A stretch of 49,450 nt of DNA, from positions 1 to 49,450 of the forward strand of contig JAFYWX010000024.1 of assembly GCA_017546445.1 (NCBI GenBank). Direction: 5' to 3'. Below, in pieces: positions 17,437 to 25,637 of this stretch. A program made the position numbers and the translations under genes. The notes below the pieces were generated by a model. The model had not been told where the DNA came from, made no database searches, and saw nothing but the letters and a program-made list of their open reading frames with translations. The DNA comes from Akkermansia sp. GTDB lineage: Bacteria > Verrucomicrobiota > Verrucomicrobiia > Verrucomicrobiales > Akkermansiaceae. Position 1 is the stretch's first letter. The number at the start of each line of letters is the position of its first letter.

Positions 17437-19143
17437 TTACTTCTGAGCAGCCTCTACAGCAGAGTAGGTGTCAGCGTAGGCCTTCTCGGCGGCAGCCTTG
17501 GCAGCGGCGGTGGCCTTCTCAGCCGTCACAATCTCAGCGTCGAGCTGAGCAGCAGCAGCCTCATAAGCCTTGGCAGCAGCGGCATCGCCAGCCTTGGCGG
17601 CGTCGTACAGACCCCACAGGTTGAGCTTCTTCACAGCCAGCTTCTGAGCCTCGGTGTAAGCAGCAGCGGCAGCGTCGGTAGCAGCTTCCTCCTCAGCGGT
17701 AGCCCAGGCGTGGGTGTAGCCCTTCACGTCGTTCCAGTGGCCACGAGTGAAGTCGGGGAAGGTTACGGCGCAGTTGTTGTTGTCCATGGACAGGGAGCCC
17801 AGCTCAGCAAGGCAGCACCATTCGGCAAGGTCGTATACGTCCATGTCGAGGGGCAGACCGTTCTGCAGGCAGTATACCATGCGCACGTCCATGAAGAAGT
17901 CCATGCCGCCGTGGCCGCCCACCTTCTCAGCCATCTCACCATACTTCTTGATGATGGGGTGACGATAGGTCTTGCGAAGCTTCTTCATGTTCTCCTCGCT
18001 CATGAAGGAGTGGGAGTCAAGGTCCTCCAGGTCGGGGGCGCCGTCGGTCTCAGCCATGTGGCCGCTCTCCAGCACAAAGCCCTCGATGGGATACTTGTTG
18101 GCGAAACCGCGGGTGCCGGTGAGCTGGAACAGGCGGTTGTAGGGCTGGGGGTTCATCACGTTGTGCTGAATCTCCACCACCTTACCGTTCTCCGTGCGCA
18201 TCAGCGTCGTGGTGTGGTCACCATTGCGGTATTCGGGGCAGGGCTTGCCGGTCTTCTTCTCCACATATTCCTTACCGTGCACGGACTTGGTGTCCATGGC
18301 CACGAGGGTCTTGAAGCGGTCACCACGGTGAATGTTCATCACCTGAGCCACAGGGCCGAGACCGTGGGTGGCGTACACGTCGCCACGGTTCTCCATGTTG
18401 TACTTCATGCGCCAGCCCAGTTTCTGGGGGTCATTGGCGGGGTTGCTCCAGTAGGAATCCCAGAACGGGTCGAGGTTGTGGATGTAAGCGCCCTTGGCGT
18501 AGAGCACTTCGCCGAACACACCCTTCTGGGCCATGTTGAGGGCATCGAGTTCGAACCAGTCGTAGCAGCAGTTCTCCAGAATCATGCAGTGCTTGCGGTT
18601 CTGCTCGGAAAGGTTGATGAGCTCCCAGCACTGCTGGAGGTTCATGGCGCTGGGTACTTCGATGGCGGTGTGCTTGCCGTTCTCCAAGGCGCACTTGGCC
18701 ACGGGGAAGTGGTGATCCCAGTCGGTGGCAACGTACACGAGGTCGATGTCGTCGCGCTTGCAAAGTTCTTCATAACCCTTGGCGCCGGAGTAGATGGCGG
18801 CGGGGGCCATACCAGCCTCGCGCAGGTACTTCTGGCACTTCTCGGCACGCTTGGCCTCGTAGTCGCACAGAGCCACAATTTCTACACCGGGGATGTAGGT
18901 GAAGCGGGCAACAGCACCCGGGCCACGCATACCAAGGCCCACGAAAGCCACACGCACCGTCTTCATCTTGGGAGCGGTCAGGCCGATAACGTGCTGCTGA
19001 CCTTCCGGACGAGCGGGAGATTCCACCACAAGGGTGCCCTTATCCCAATGAGTCTTCGTGTCCGGGGAAAGCGACTGAGCCTGCAGCCCGCTTGCAGCGA
19101 AGAGGGCCAGGAACGCCAGCGTCAATACTCGATTCAGTTTCAT
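17437..19143 (-). CDS. Secreted GH109-type glycosidase / Gfo-Idh-MocA protein
   Basis: 568 residues with an N-terminal signal peptide (cleavage near LQA, residue 22). The Rossmann motif GLGMRGPGA lies near residue 70; then come the EVPSAM segment (EKP-like in the wider family), ILENCCYDWFE and the HGLGPVAQ..NIHRGD block typical of GH109. GH109 enzymes are NAD-dependent alpha-N-acetylgalactosaminidases that remove terminal GalNAc, as on mucin O-glycans and blood group A; the bacterium would use it outside the cytoplasm. GH109 proteins are usually about 440-470 residues. Here an Ala-rich, Lys/Glu-dotted helical tail of about 80 residues is added (from around 490), probably a coiled coil. The promoter is close to the start codon. 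Substrate is inferred from family. Confidence 0.88.
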   Translation of the reverse strand: MKLNRVLTLAFLALFAASGLQAQSLSPDTKTHWDKGTLVVESPARPEGQQHVIGLTAPKMKTVRVAFVGLGMRGPGAVARFTYIPGVEIVALCDYEAKRAEKCQKYLREAGMAPAAIYSGAKGYEELCKRDDIDLVYVATDWDHHFPVAKCALENGKHTAIEVPSAMNLQQCWELINLSEQNRKHCMILENCCYDWFELDALNMAQKGVFGEVLYAKGAYIHNLDPFWDSYWSNPANDPQKLGWRMKYNMENRGDVYATHGLGPVAQVMNIHRGDRFKTLVAMDTKSVHGKEYVEKKTGKPCPEYRNGDHTTTLMRTENGKVVEIQHNVMNPQPYNRLFQLTGTRGFANKYPIEGFVLESGHMAETDGAPDLEDLDSHSFMSEENMKKLRKTYRHPIIKKYGEMAEKVGGHGGMDFFMDVRMVYCLQNGLPLDMDVYDLAEWCCLAELGSLSMDNNNCAVTFPDFTRGHWNDVKGYTHAWATAEEEAATDAAAAAYTEAQKLAVKKLNLWGLYDAAKAGDAAAAKAYEAAAAQLDAEIVTAEKATAAAKAAAEKAYADTYSAVEAAQK

Positions 19144-19150
19144 ATATTCT

Positions 19151-19182
19151 ATTATACGTGTGATTGGCTATCTTTCTATCAA
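19151..19182 (-). promoter_or_regulatory. Promoter of the GH109-type gene, nearly leaderless
   Basis: A perfect -10 box TATAAT (19151-19156) lies only 7 bases before the ATG at 19143. A TTGATA at 19177-19182 gives a long 20-base spacer, so the -35 is uncertain. A start point 6-8 bases after the -10 would make an mRNA with almost no leader. Confidence 0.6.
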
Positions 19183-19288
19183 TTTTCTGCAAGAGATTTT
19201 GCAGGCATCGACCGATTGATATCGCTGTACAGTCTAGTCATTATTCCCTGAGAGGTCAAGCATATTCGCTGCTGCTGACACCAGCCGC

Positions 19289-19324
19289 CAAAAAAACGGA
19301 GCGCAGGGTGTCTCCTGCGCTCCG
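19289..19324 (-). terminator. Terminator of the malic enzyme gene
   Basis: A perfect 11-bp stem (19297-19307 with 19314-19324) with a six-base loop is followed on the minus strand by seven T. It sits just after the stop at 19348. Confidence 0.92.
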
Positions 19325-19347
19325 GTAATGATGATTTTTCTTGCGGA

Positions 19348-20661
19348 TCAGGCCTTGTAGCTCTCCACCAGGGCGTGGGTGCGTTCGTGCACCTTGGCCA
19401 CGCGGGCCTTGAGCTCGGCGGTGTAAGCCTCGCGCTCCGGCAGCGGGCGACGAGCCACGCCGGAAAGCACGGCTGCCTCAGCAATGGCGGGGCAGAGGTA
19501 CTCAATCATGCGCGGGTCGAAGGGCTTCGGAATCACGTAATCGCGACCGAACTCGAGCTCCACACCACCGTTGGCTGCCACCACTTCGGCGGGCACGGGC
19601 TGGCGGGCCAGGTCGGCCAGGGCGCGGGCGGCGGCAATCTTCATGGCCTCGCTGATGCTGGTGGCCTCCATATCGAGGGCTGCGCGGAACATGTAAGGGA
19701 AGCAGCTCACGTTGTTCACCTGGTTCGGCCAGTCGCTGCGGCCGGAGCCCATGATGCAGTCCGGGCGGGCAGCCTTGGCTTCCTCGTAGGTGATTTCGGG
19801 GTCGGGGTTGGCGCAGGCAAAGATAATGGGGCTGGGAGCCATGCTCTTCACCATCTCCGGCTTGAGAAGGCCCTTCTTGGAGAGGCCCAGGAAGATATCG
19901 GCGCCCTGCAGGGCAACTTCCAGCGTGCAGTCCTCACTCTGGGCGAACATGGCCTTGGTGGGATGCAGGTCCAGACGGCCCGTGTGGATAAGGCCCTTGG
20001 AGTCGAACATGAAGATGTTCTCACGGCGGATGCCCAGGGCCATGTAGAACTTGGCGCAGGCAATACCGGCAGCGCCGGCACCGCAGACCACGCAGCGCAT
20101 ATCCTGCAGCAGGCGGCCGGTCAGGTGAGCGGCATTCAGCAGAGCTGCACCGGAAATCACAGCCGTGCCGTGCTGGTCATCGTGGAACACGGGGATGTTC
20201 ATTTCCTCGCGCAGACGCTGCTCCACCACGAAGCACTCGGGGGCCTTGATATCTTCCAGGTTGATGGCGCCAAAGGTGGGTTCCATGGTCTTGATTACCT
20301 CGATGAGCGTTTCGGGTTTCTTGATATCAAGCTCAATGTCGAAAACGTCCACGTCAGCGTATATCTTGAAGAGGAGGCCTTTACCCTCCATCACCGGCTT
20401 GGAGGCGTGGGCACCGATGTTGCCCAGACCCAGCACGGCGGTACCGTTACTGATAACACCAACCAGGTTACCGCGGTTGGTGTAACGACCCGTCACAGAG
20501 GTGTCATTGGCAATCTCCATGCAGGGCACGGCCACGCCGGGAGAATAGGCCAGAGTCAGGTCATCAATGGAGAAACAGGACTTGCAGGGCAGCACTTCCA
20601 GCTTACCGGGACGCGGCTGCTCATGGTATTGAAGAGCTCTTTCAGCTAAGTTATTACTCAT
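19348..20661 (-). CDS. Malic enzyme, short form without phosphotransacetylase domain
   Basis: Oxidative decarboxylation of malate to pyruvate with NAD(P) reduction; cytoplasmic. 437 residues cover the malic N-terminal domain (TLAYSPGVA, the catalytic Lys region [10 protein letters not shown], and a metal-binding segment with HDDQHGTA) and the NAD-binding domain with GxGxxG-like VCGAGAAG. It lacks the C-terminal phosphotransacetylase-like domain that brings E. coli MaeB to about 760 residues, as in many short bacterial malic enzymes. Cofactor preference cannot be decided. Monocistronic, with a clear promoter and terminator. Confidence 0.93.
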   Translation of the reverse strand: MSNNLAERALQYHEQPRPGKLEVLPCKSCFSIDDLTLAYSPGVAVPCMEIANDTSVTGRYTNRGNLVGVISNGTAVLGLGNIGAHASKPVMEGKGLLFKIYADVDVFDIELDIKKPETLIEVIKTMEPTFGAINLEDIKAPECFVVEQRLREEMNIPVFHDDQHGTAVISGAALLNAAHLTGRLLQDMRCVVCGAGAAGIACAKFYMALGIRRENIFMFDSKGLIHTGRLDLHPTKAMFAQSEDCTLEVALQGADIFLGLSKKGLLKPEMVKSMAPSPIIFACANPDPEITYEEAKAARPDCIMGSGRSDWPNQVNNVSCFPYMFRAALDMEATSISEAMKIAAARALADLARQPVPAEVVAANGGVELEFGRDYVIPKPFDPRMIEYLCPAIAEAAVLSGVARRPLPEREAYTAELKARVAKVHERTHALVESYKA

Positions 20662-20685
20662 ACGCTCGATTTTGAGTGAGCAGGT

Positions 20686-20713
20686 ATTATAGCGATTCTT
20701 TCGCTTCTGGCAA
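20686..20713 (-). promoter_or_regulatory. Sigma70-type promoter of the malic enzyme gene
   Basis: TTGCCA, a 16-base spacer and a perfect TATAAT on the minus strand, about 24 bases before the start codon. Confidence 0.75.
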
Positions 20714-20755
20714 GCGCTTATTTTGTCTGCAGCAATTTTTGCAGTCCTCCAGTCA

Positions 20756-21823
20756 TCAGCGAGAGGGGTAATGCAACCTGCGATAAAGCGGCGCAGCCGT
20801 TTTCTTAAGCTCCTCAGCCTTGTTTTTCCAATAGTTTACATCAGAATTAGAGAAAGAAGCATCCGGACGGCAAATCCAGAACAGATGCGGCATTTCAATC
20901 AAACTGATAATGGCATGACAGGCAGCAGGGTCTCCCTTCTCTGCCTGTTTTTCCAGGTAAGAATAGAGTTCCCTGCGGTTTTTCGTGCAGATATCCATTT
21001 TATTCTTTTCCTTGCTGGCGGCATGCTCCAGCGCCTTGTACCCGAGAATCACCAGATAATACCTGGCGCCGCCATGAGCAAAGCCGCGCATGGCAAAATC
21101 AAAATCCAGGCAGGTATCATACCAGCACAACTGGCGTTTCTTAGCAAGCTCTATGGACTTCCGGAGCATGCTGTTCGTCTTAGCGAAGGGAAAGCGTTCA
21201 AAAATATAGCCGCTCTTTCCTGTTCCGGAGTGAATAGCGGTTATATCCCCCGCTTTAATGGCTTTATCAAACCAGTTAAGGAATTTCTTGCGCTCCTTCT
21301 CGGGAGCCCCCACCAATTTCTGCTGCAGTTCCCTTGCAAGCAAGCGCATCGCAGGAGCAAAGCCCTTCCTGGATGCTTTCTCCATACATTCCAGCGCGTA
21401 TGCCTGGTCATCAGCTCCGAACTGGGCGCAGAAATACAACCCCAGCGGGCTACCTGCCTCTGCGGCAAGTTTTGCCTGTTCCAACGCCAGTTTCTTGCCA
21501 GTTTCGGAACAATTGTGCTGCTGGTAGACAGCCTGAGCATACCAGGCGCGAGCCTCGGCATCGCCAGCTTCGGCTGCTTTCAGTAAATACTCCCGCCCCT
21601 TGGCATCCTGAGCCTGCTGCATGTAGTAGTGCCCCAGCTTGTGGAGAGCCGCAGTGTCTCCCGCCTCGGCAGCTGCCTCAACATCGGGCAACTGGCTTTC
21701 TGCCAGGGTCACATCTGGAAACACAGAACTCCTCTTTTTCTTCTTGGCCGGAGCAGCCTCCGCAGAGCCCAGAAGAAAAGCACCCATTAAAGCCAAGGCA
21801 AGATATCGAAGGGGAATATTCAT
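20756..21823 (-). CDS. Secreted Sel1-like repeat protein
   Basis: 355 residues. The signal peptide ends near AEA-AP (residue 24) and is followed by a short Lys-rich stretch. Several Sel1/TPR-like helical repeats run from about 45 to 190, with the pattern AAEAGD..A...L and YL.KAAEAG. The C-terminal half keeps weaker repeats such as LEKQAEKGDPAACH. Sel1 solenoids usually bind protein partners in the periplasm or at the surface; no enzyme motif is visible. A second Sel1-type gene in this window is at 35959-36633. Its own promoter lies just upstream, next to the MITE-like element. Confidence 0.85.
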   Translation of the reverse strand: MNIPLRYLALALMGAFLLGSAEAAPAKKKKRSSVFPDVTLAESQLPDVEAAAEAGDTAALHKLGHYYMQQAQDAKGREYLLKAAEAGDAEARAWYAQAVYQQHNCSETGKKLALEQAKLAAEAGSPLGLYFCAQFGADDQAYALECMEKASRKGFAPAMRLLARELQQKLVGAPEKERKKFLNWFDKAIKAGDITAIHSGTGKSGYIFERFPFAKTNSMLRKSIELAKKRQLCWYDTCLDFDFAMRGFAHGGARYYLVILGYKALEHAASKEKNKMDICTKNRRELYSYLEKQAEKGDPAACHAIISLIEMPHLFWICRPDASFSNSDVNYWKNKAEELKKTAAPLYRRLHYPSR

Positions 21824-21836
21824 AAGATTTTAATCT

Positions 21837-21866
21837 ATAATACTCTATTTATTATCCAAAGTGCAA
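21837..21866 (-). promoter_or_regulatory. Promoter of the Sel1-like gene
   Basis: TTGCAC, an 18-base spacer and TATTAT on the minus strand; the -10 ends 13 bases before the ATG at 21823. It lies just outside the MITE-like element, so the insertion left it intact. Confidence 0.6.
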
Positions 21867-21894
21867 GCATATTCTCATGAGCCGCCGGGCAGAT

Positions 21895-22343
21895 CACACG
21901 TGTCCCAAAGATTTTGTAGAGAATAGAAATATCAGCAACATTTTGGAAGAATCCCCCCTCTGCGCAATAAATTGAAATTTGACGGGCTGAAAGCCCGAGG
22001 AATTTTGAGCCCGATAGGGCGACACTTTCCATAGCCCAGGGCGTGAGCCCTGGGTATGGTGTAGTAATAAGACCGGAACCCCGCCAGCTGGCGGGGTGGC
22101 AGATTCGCAGGAGCGTTCCGTTTATGTTAAGCATTGATTATTTGCATATCAACGCGCATCCATATCTGCCACCCACTCGCTCCGCTCGGGGTTCGGTTAC
22201 TATTTTCACTTTACCCCAGGGCTTACGCCCTGGGCTATTGAACTTACCGCCCCGCCAGTAGGCGGGGCTCAGAATTCCGCTCGCTTGCGGCTCGCCAAAG
22301 TCCAATTTATCGAGCTCCGTACTCAAACTTTGGGACACATGTG
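21895..22343 (+). mobile_element. 449-bp MITE-like element with 16-bp terminal inverted repeats
   Basis: The ends are CACACGTGTCCCAAAG (21895-21910) and CTTTGGGACACATGTG (22328-22343), inverted copies matching at 15 of 16 positions. Directly outside both ends lies the same 9-mer CGGGCAGAT (21886-21894 and 22344-22352), which has the form of a target-site duplication. No transposase frame is inside; the interior is a series of hairpins. This is the structure of a non-autonomous DNA transposon mobilised in trans. The ends do not match the ISL3-type element at 46783. The 555-base gap between 21823 and 22391 is otherwise gene-free. Confidence 0.8.
21978..22268. repeat. Cluster of short hairpin repeats inside the MITE-like element
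   Basis: Successive stems: GGGCT/AGCCC (from 21984); CCCAGGGC/GCCCTGGG (22035-22042, 22047-22054); a perfect 18-bp palindrome CCCCGCCAGCTGGCGGGG (22079-22096); CCCAGGGC/GCCCTGGG again (22215-22222, 22227-22234); and GCCCCGCC/GGCGGGGC (22249-22256, 22261-22268). The order of units up to 22055 matches the repeat at 49319-49420, so these are members of one dispersed family. Confidence 0.75.
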
Positions 22344-22390
22344 CGGGCAGATTTTCCAATAACCTATCACTTTGGCGTGGAGGCTGCCTG

Positions 22391-23080
22391 TCAGCGAGGC
22401 AATGCGCAATCGTTGTTGCAGGAATGGCAGGTCATCCGGCTGTAATCACCCAGAAAAAGAGAATTCTCACCGCACCAGGGGCAGACAGCCGGGCGTTTCA
22501 TCAGGATAAAGCCCACGCCGCACAGCAGGATGGCCAGCACCAGCAAGCCGCCAATCAGCCACCCCGCCTTAAACAGGAATCCGCATGCCGTAGATGAAAG
22601 CAGAACAGCAGCCCCGAAACCGAGCAACCGATGACAGAGCCGCGCGTGTTTCACTACCTCTGCCGGCAGCGACACATTCTCAGGGAATCGGGCTGCACAC
22701 CTGATTTCACCCTCAATCTCGCCGTGGGAAGCAGCGGGGTACATGCGGTGAGCCTCCGTAGCTTCCGCGTATTCCGTCACAAAGCACAGGTAACGGTCCC
22801 GCCCCAGGTCGAGAGTCAGCACAAAGTCCTCCTCCTTGTCCGACCAGCAGACGAGCAAGCGACGCACTTCCGCCCCCTCATACCCCGCCGGCAGCTCCTG
22901 TGCGGAGGCGTTTTCTGGCAAGGAATCCACGAGATACAGTGCACCCCTGCCCTGCGATATACCGCCAACCCGGGCAGCCAGCAGCCGCTCACCCAGACGG
23001 AAATACAGACGCAGAGTCTCTGCATCCTGCCATACTCCTCCCCAAGGCAGATTTTCCTGGAGTTCAATTACATCAATCAT
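22391..23080 (-). CDS. Membrane protein with C-terminal zinc ribbon, function unknown
   Basis: 229 residues. The soluble N-terminal part (about 1-145) has no recognised family. Two adjacent membrane helices (about 155-195) form a hairpin. A C-terminal CPWC...CHSC pattern is a four-Cys zinc ribbon. With two helices, the N-domain and ribbon would lie on the same side, probably cytoplasmic. The stop is 39 bases from the target duplication of the MITE-like element. It could regulate or recruit something at the membrane, but nothing specific can be said. Confidence 0.75.
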   Translation of the reverse strand: MIDVIELQENLPWGGVWQDAETLRLYFRLGERLLAARVGGISQGRGALYLVDSLPENASAQELPAGYEGAEVRRLLVCWSDKEEDFVLTLDLGRDRYLCFVTEYAEATEAHRMYPAASHGEIEGEIRCAARFPENVSLPAEVVKHARLCHRLLGFGAAVLLSSTACGFLFKAGWLIGGLLVLAILLCGVGFILMKRPAVCPWCGENSLFLGDYSRMTCHSCNNDCALPR

Positions 23081-23126
23081 ATCAGAAGTTAAAAGCTAAT
23101 CAAAAAGGTATCAATCACAGAGTCAG

Positions 23127-23164
23127 AAAAAGCCCTGCCCGGCATTATTAGCGCAGGCAGGGCT
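23127..23164 (-). terminator. Probable terminator after the hexosamine kinase gene
   Basis: A nine-bp stem AGCCCTGCC / GGCAGGGCT (23131-23139, 23156-23164) has a 16-base loop, followed on the minus strand by only four T. A weak terminator. Confidence 0.5.
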
Positions 23165-23186
23165 TGATACGAAGTTATCGCAAGGA

Positions 23187-24278
23187 TTAGTACTTAGCCA
23201 CAACCTTCATCATCTCGTCCATCTGGGCCTCAATGGATTCCACGAGAGCCATCTGGGTGCGAGTGCGGTCGAGGTTGTGCTCGGGACGCTTAATCTTGAA
23301 GTAAGTGTCGCCCTCGAGGTAGTCGGTCAGGAAGCGCATACCGCATTCCATGGTGAGGAGCTTACCAGAGAACGGAAGCAGTTCCTTCTCAAGCGGGGTG
23401 AGGAAGGTAGCAGCCTCGCAGTAGCCCTTGGCCAGAGCCTCGAAGTACTCCATGCGCATGGTGACCAGGGAGAGATCCTTCTCATCCTCAGCAGCGGGGG
23501 AGGTGGAGGTGCGGATCATATCACCGAAGTCGTACAGAGCGGAACCGGGCATGGTGGTATCCAGGTCGATTACGCAGATACCCTCACCGGTCACGTCGTC
23601 CAGCATCACGTTGTTGAGCTTGGTGTCGTTGTGGGTGACACGCAGGGGCAGCTCACCGCTGGCAAGGTAGTTTACCACCTTGTGGCAATCAGCCTCGCGG
23701 GAGAGGTACCAGTCGATTTCCTTCTGCACGTCCTTGGCGCGGCCCAGGGGGTCAGCGGCGATAGCCTTCTGGAAGTTCTGGAAGCGCTTGGTGGTGTTGT
23801 GGAAATCAGGAATGGTCTCGAACAGGGGAGCACCGGGAAGATTGGCGCCCAGCTTCTGGAAGTTACCGAAAGCGCGGGCCACCTCGACACACTGGCCGGG
23901 GTTCTCAATCATGTCGTAGGTGCGGGCACGCTCGATGAAGGGGTACACGCGCCATACGTTACCCTCCTCGTCCTGAGCGTAGGGCTTTCCGTCCTTGGCG
24001 GGGATGATGGTCAGGGTGCGGCGGTAGGCTTCCTTGCAGCCTTCCTCCAGCAGTACGCGCAGGGCTTCATCCGTCACGCGCTTCACGTTCTCCATCAGAC
24101 CGATGGGCTGGCGGAACACGTTGCTGTTCACGCGCTGCAGGATGTAGCGAAGGCGCAGACCGGCCTGCTCCACCTCGATGCGGAAGGTGTCGTTGATGTG
24201 GCCGGAGCCGTAGGGCTCGCCGAATACGTAGTCTGCGCGGATGTCGAACAGACTGGCAATTTTCTGAAGGTCGAACAT
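23187..24278 (-). CDS. N-acetylhexosamine 1-kinase-like phosphotransferase
   Basis: 363 residues of the aminoglycoside phosphotransferase (APH) kinase fold; start MFDLQKIAS at 24278, 4 bases after the upstream stop. Visible: a Gly-rich loop region YGSGHIND near 23-30, the catalytic loop THNDTKLNN with Asp218 and Asn223, and the Mg-binding VIDLD (Asp238). The sequence layout resembles NahK of bifidobacteria, which makes GlcNAc-1-phosphate or GalNAc-1-phosphate from the free sugar and ATP. The gene follows a sugar-1-phosphate nucleotidyltransferase-like gene, so the pair probably forms a two-step route to UDP-HexNAc from sugars released from mucin. Substrate preference is inferred; other APH sugar kinases are possible. 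Confidence 0.85.
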   Translation of the reverse strand: MFDLQKIASLFDIRADYVFGEPYGSGHINDTFRIEVEQAGLRLRYILQRVNSNVFRQPIGLMENVKRVTDEALRVLLEEGCKEAYRRTLTIIPAKDGKPYAQDEEGNVWRVYPFIERARTYDMIENPGQCVEVARAFGNFQKLGANLPGAPLFETIPDFHNTTKRFQNFQKAIAADPLGRAKDVQKEIDWYLSREADCHKVVNYLASGELPLRVTHNDTKLNNVMLDDVTGEGICVIDLDTTMPGSALYDFGDMIRTSTSPAAEDEKDLSLVTMRMEYFEALAKGYCEAATFLTPLEKELLPFSGKLLTMECGMRFLTDYLEGDTYFKIKRPEHNLDRTRTQMALVESIEAQMDEMMKVVAKY

Positions 24279-24282
24279 AAAA

Positions 24283-25191
24283 TTAACCGAGTTTAGCGGG
24301 GTATACACCTTCCTCAACGAGCTTGGCGATGCTTTCCACCACAGCGGGCTTGTCGCTGGGGTAGGTCACGCCGAGCCAGTTGGCAGTGGTCTTGATGACG
24401 CTGCAATCAGCCTTGCCGTTGTGGATGAGTTCGTCCACTACGGTGGGGATGTAGCACTCGCTCTTCAGCTCGCTGCCGTGAGCAGCCAGGAAGCGGCTGA
24501 AGTGGTCCTGAATCTGGCCGATGAAGCTGGCGGGGAATACCCAGAAGTTCATGGAAACGAGCTCCTCGGGGTCCACGGGCTTGCGCTCGCCGCTCAGGCT
24601 GTCGCCGCGGCATACGCCGTCCTCTTCAGTCTTAATCTTGGTGTACTCCTCCACGCTGTCGAGGTAGCCGTTCTGGATACCGCAGATACCACGGTTCACA
24701 TCGCCGTGGTCGCTCAGGGTGTTCTTCAGGGGGTAACCAATCATGCCGTAGTGCTCCTTGCCATCGGCAGCGGGAGTAGCGGTCAGGAACTCGGCAGCCT
24801 TCTGGAAGGCGTCTGCACCGTAGAAGTCGTCAGCGTTCACCACGCCAAAGGGCTCGTTCACCACGTTGCGGGCGGCAAGCAGAGCGTGAGCGGTACCCCA
24901 GGGCTTCACTCGGCCCTCAGGAACGCTGTAACCCTCGGGAAGGTCATCGAGAGCCTGGAATGCGTAGTCCACTTCAATCTTGCCGGCAAAACGGGCACCC
25001 ACCTGGCTCTTGAAAGCCTCTTCGAAATCCTTGCGGATAATGAAGACAACCTTGCCGAAGCCGGCGCGGATGGCGTCGTACACGGAGTAGTCGAGAATAA
25101 CTTCACCATTGGGGCCCATGGGGTCAAGCTGCTTAAGGCCACCGTAACGGCTGCCCATACCTGCTGCGAGAACAAGAAGTGTAGGTTTCAT
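24283..25191 (-). CDS. Sugar-1-phosphate nucleotidyltransferase
   Basis: 302 residues from the ATG at 25191 (MKPTLLVLAAG); in-frame codons upstream belong to the leader. Nucleotidyltransferase A-type fold: the signature LAAGMGSRYGGLKQL near 8-22 binds the nucleotide, and a metal-binding Asp lies in VVNADDFYG. It belongs to the branch of UTP-glucose-1-phosphate uridylyltransferase-like proteins with a short C-terminus; no acetyltransferase domain of GlmU is present. Coupled to the hexosamine kinase 4 bases downstream, it probably makes UDP-GlcNAc or UDP-GalNAc from the kinase product. A separate eukaryotic-type UDP-glucose pyrophosphorylase at 43420 may serve glucose, which frees this gene for HexNAc. 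Confidence 0.85.
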   Translation of the reverse strand: MKPTLLVLAAGMGSRYGGLKQLDPMGPNGEVILDYSVYDAIRAGFGKVVFIIRKDFEEAFKSQVGARFAGKIEVDYAFQALDDLPEGYSVPEGRVKPWGTAHALLAARNVVNEPFGVVNADDFYGADAFQKAAEFLTATPAADGKEHYGMIGYPLKNTLSDHGDVNRGICGIQNGYLDSVEEYTKIKTEEDGVCRGDSLSGERKPVDPEELVSMNFWVFPASFIGQIQDHFSRFLAAHGSELKSECYIPTVVDELIHNGKADCSVIKTTANWLGVTYPSDKPAVVESIAKLVEEGVYPAKLG

Positions 25192-25637
25192 AATTTTAGA
25201 AGAAAAAATTACGTACAGTTCGTACAAGAGCCATTTTAGCTGGTTGCTCACGCTTTGGCAAGCTCAAAAGCGTAATCTGCGGATTTCCTTTGTGGTATGC
25301 CTTATAGATTTGGCCGTTTATTGATTTGCTGATGCCGTATTTCTGGAGACCTGGCTACAGCATTGCGCATGATGATGCAAGTGCAAACACCAAAAATTAT
25401 TCAAAATCATTTAATTTAGTTTCGCCTTATCTCGTGCGAACCCTATAACCCTTCGGCCTATTCGCGACAGTGAGCTTATGCATTGGCCTTGCTATTGAAT
25501 CCATGCATACAGCATGCGCAATGCTGTAAACTGTCGGCGGACCCGTGGAGCGAGGTGTGCCACATTCTCTCGGACGAAGAAGTGCAAACACTCACCTCAC
25601 CGGTGTATCGCAACACCTATCGCATTCATTACGCATT
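25192..25637. other. Non-coding region with a 15-bp spaced inverted repeat
   Basis: No gene seen. ACAGCATTGCGCATG (25357-25371) recurs as an exact inverted copy at 25513-25527, 141 bases away, and smaller palindromes lie between. No target duplication was seen outside. The right half is the upstream region of the PEP-CTERM gene. Confidence 0.5.

Noticed and set aside
17404..19251. A 615-codon plus-strand open frame
   Set aside because: Antisense to the GH109-type gene, which has a signal peptide, Rossmann motif and family signatures.
21835..22134. A 99-codon minus-strand frame in the MITE-like element
   Set aside because: Crosses the element boundary and the target duplication; translation has no family signs.
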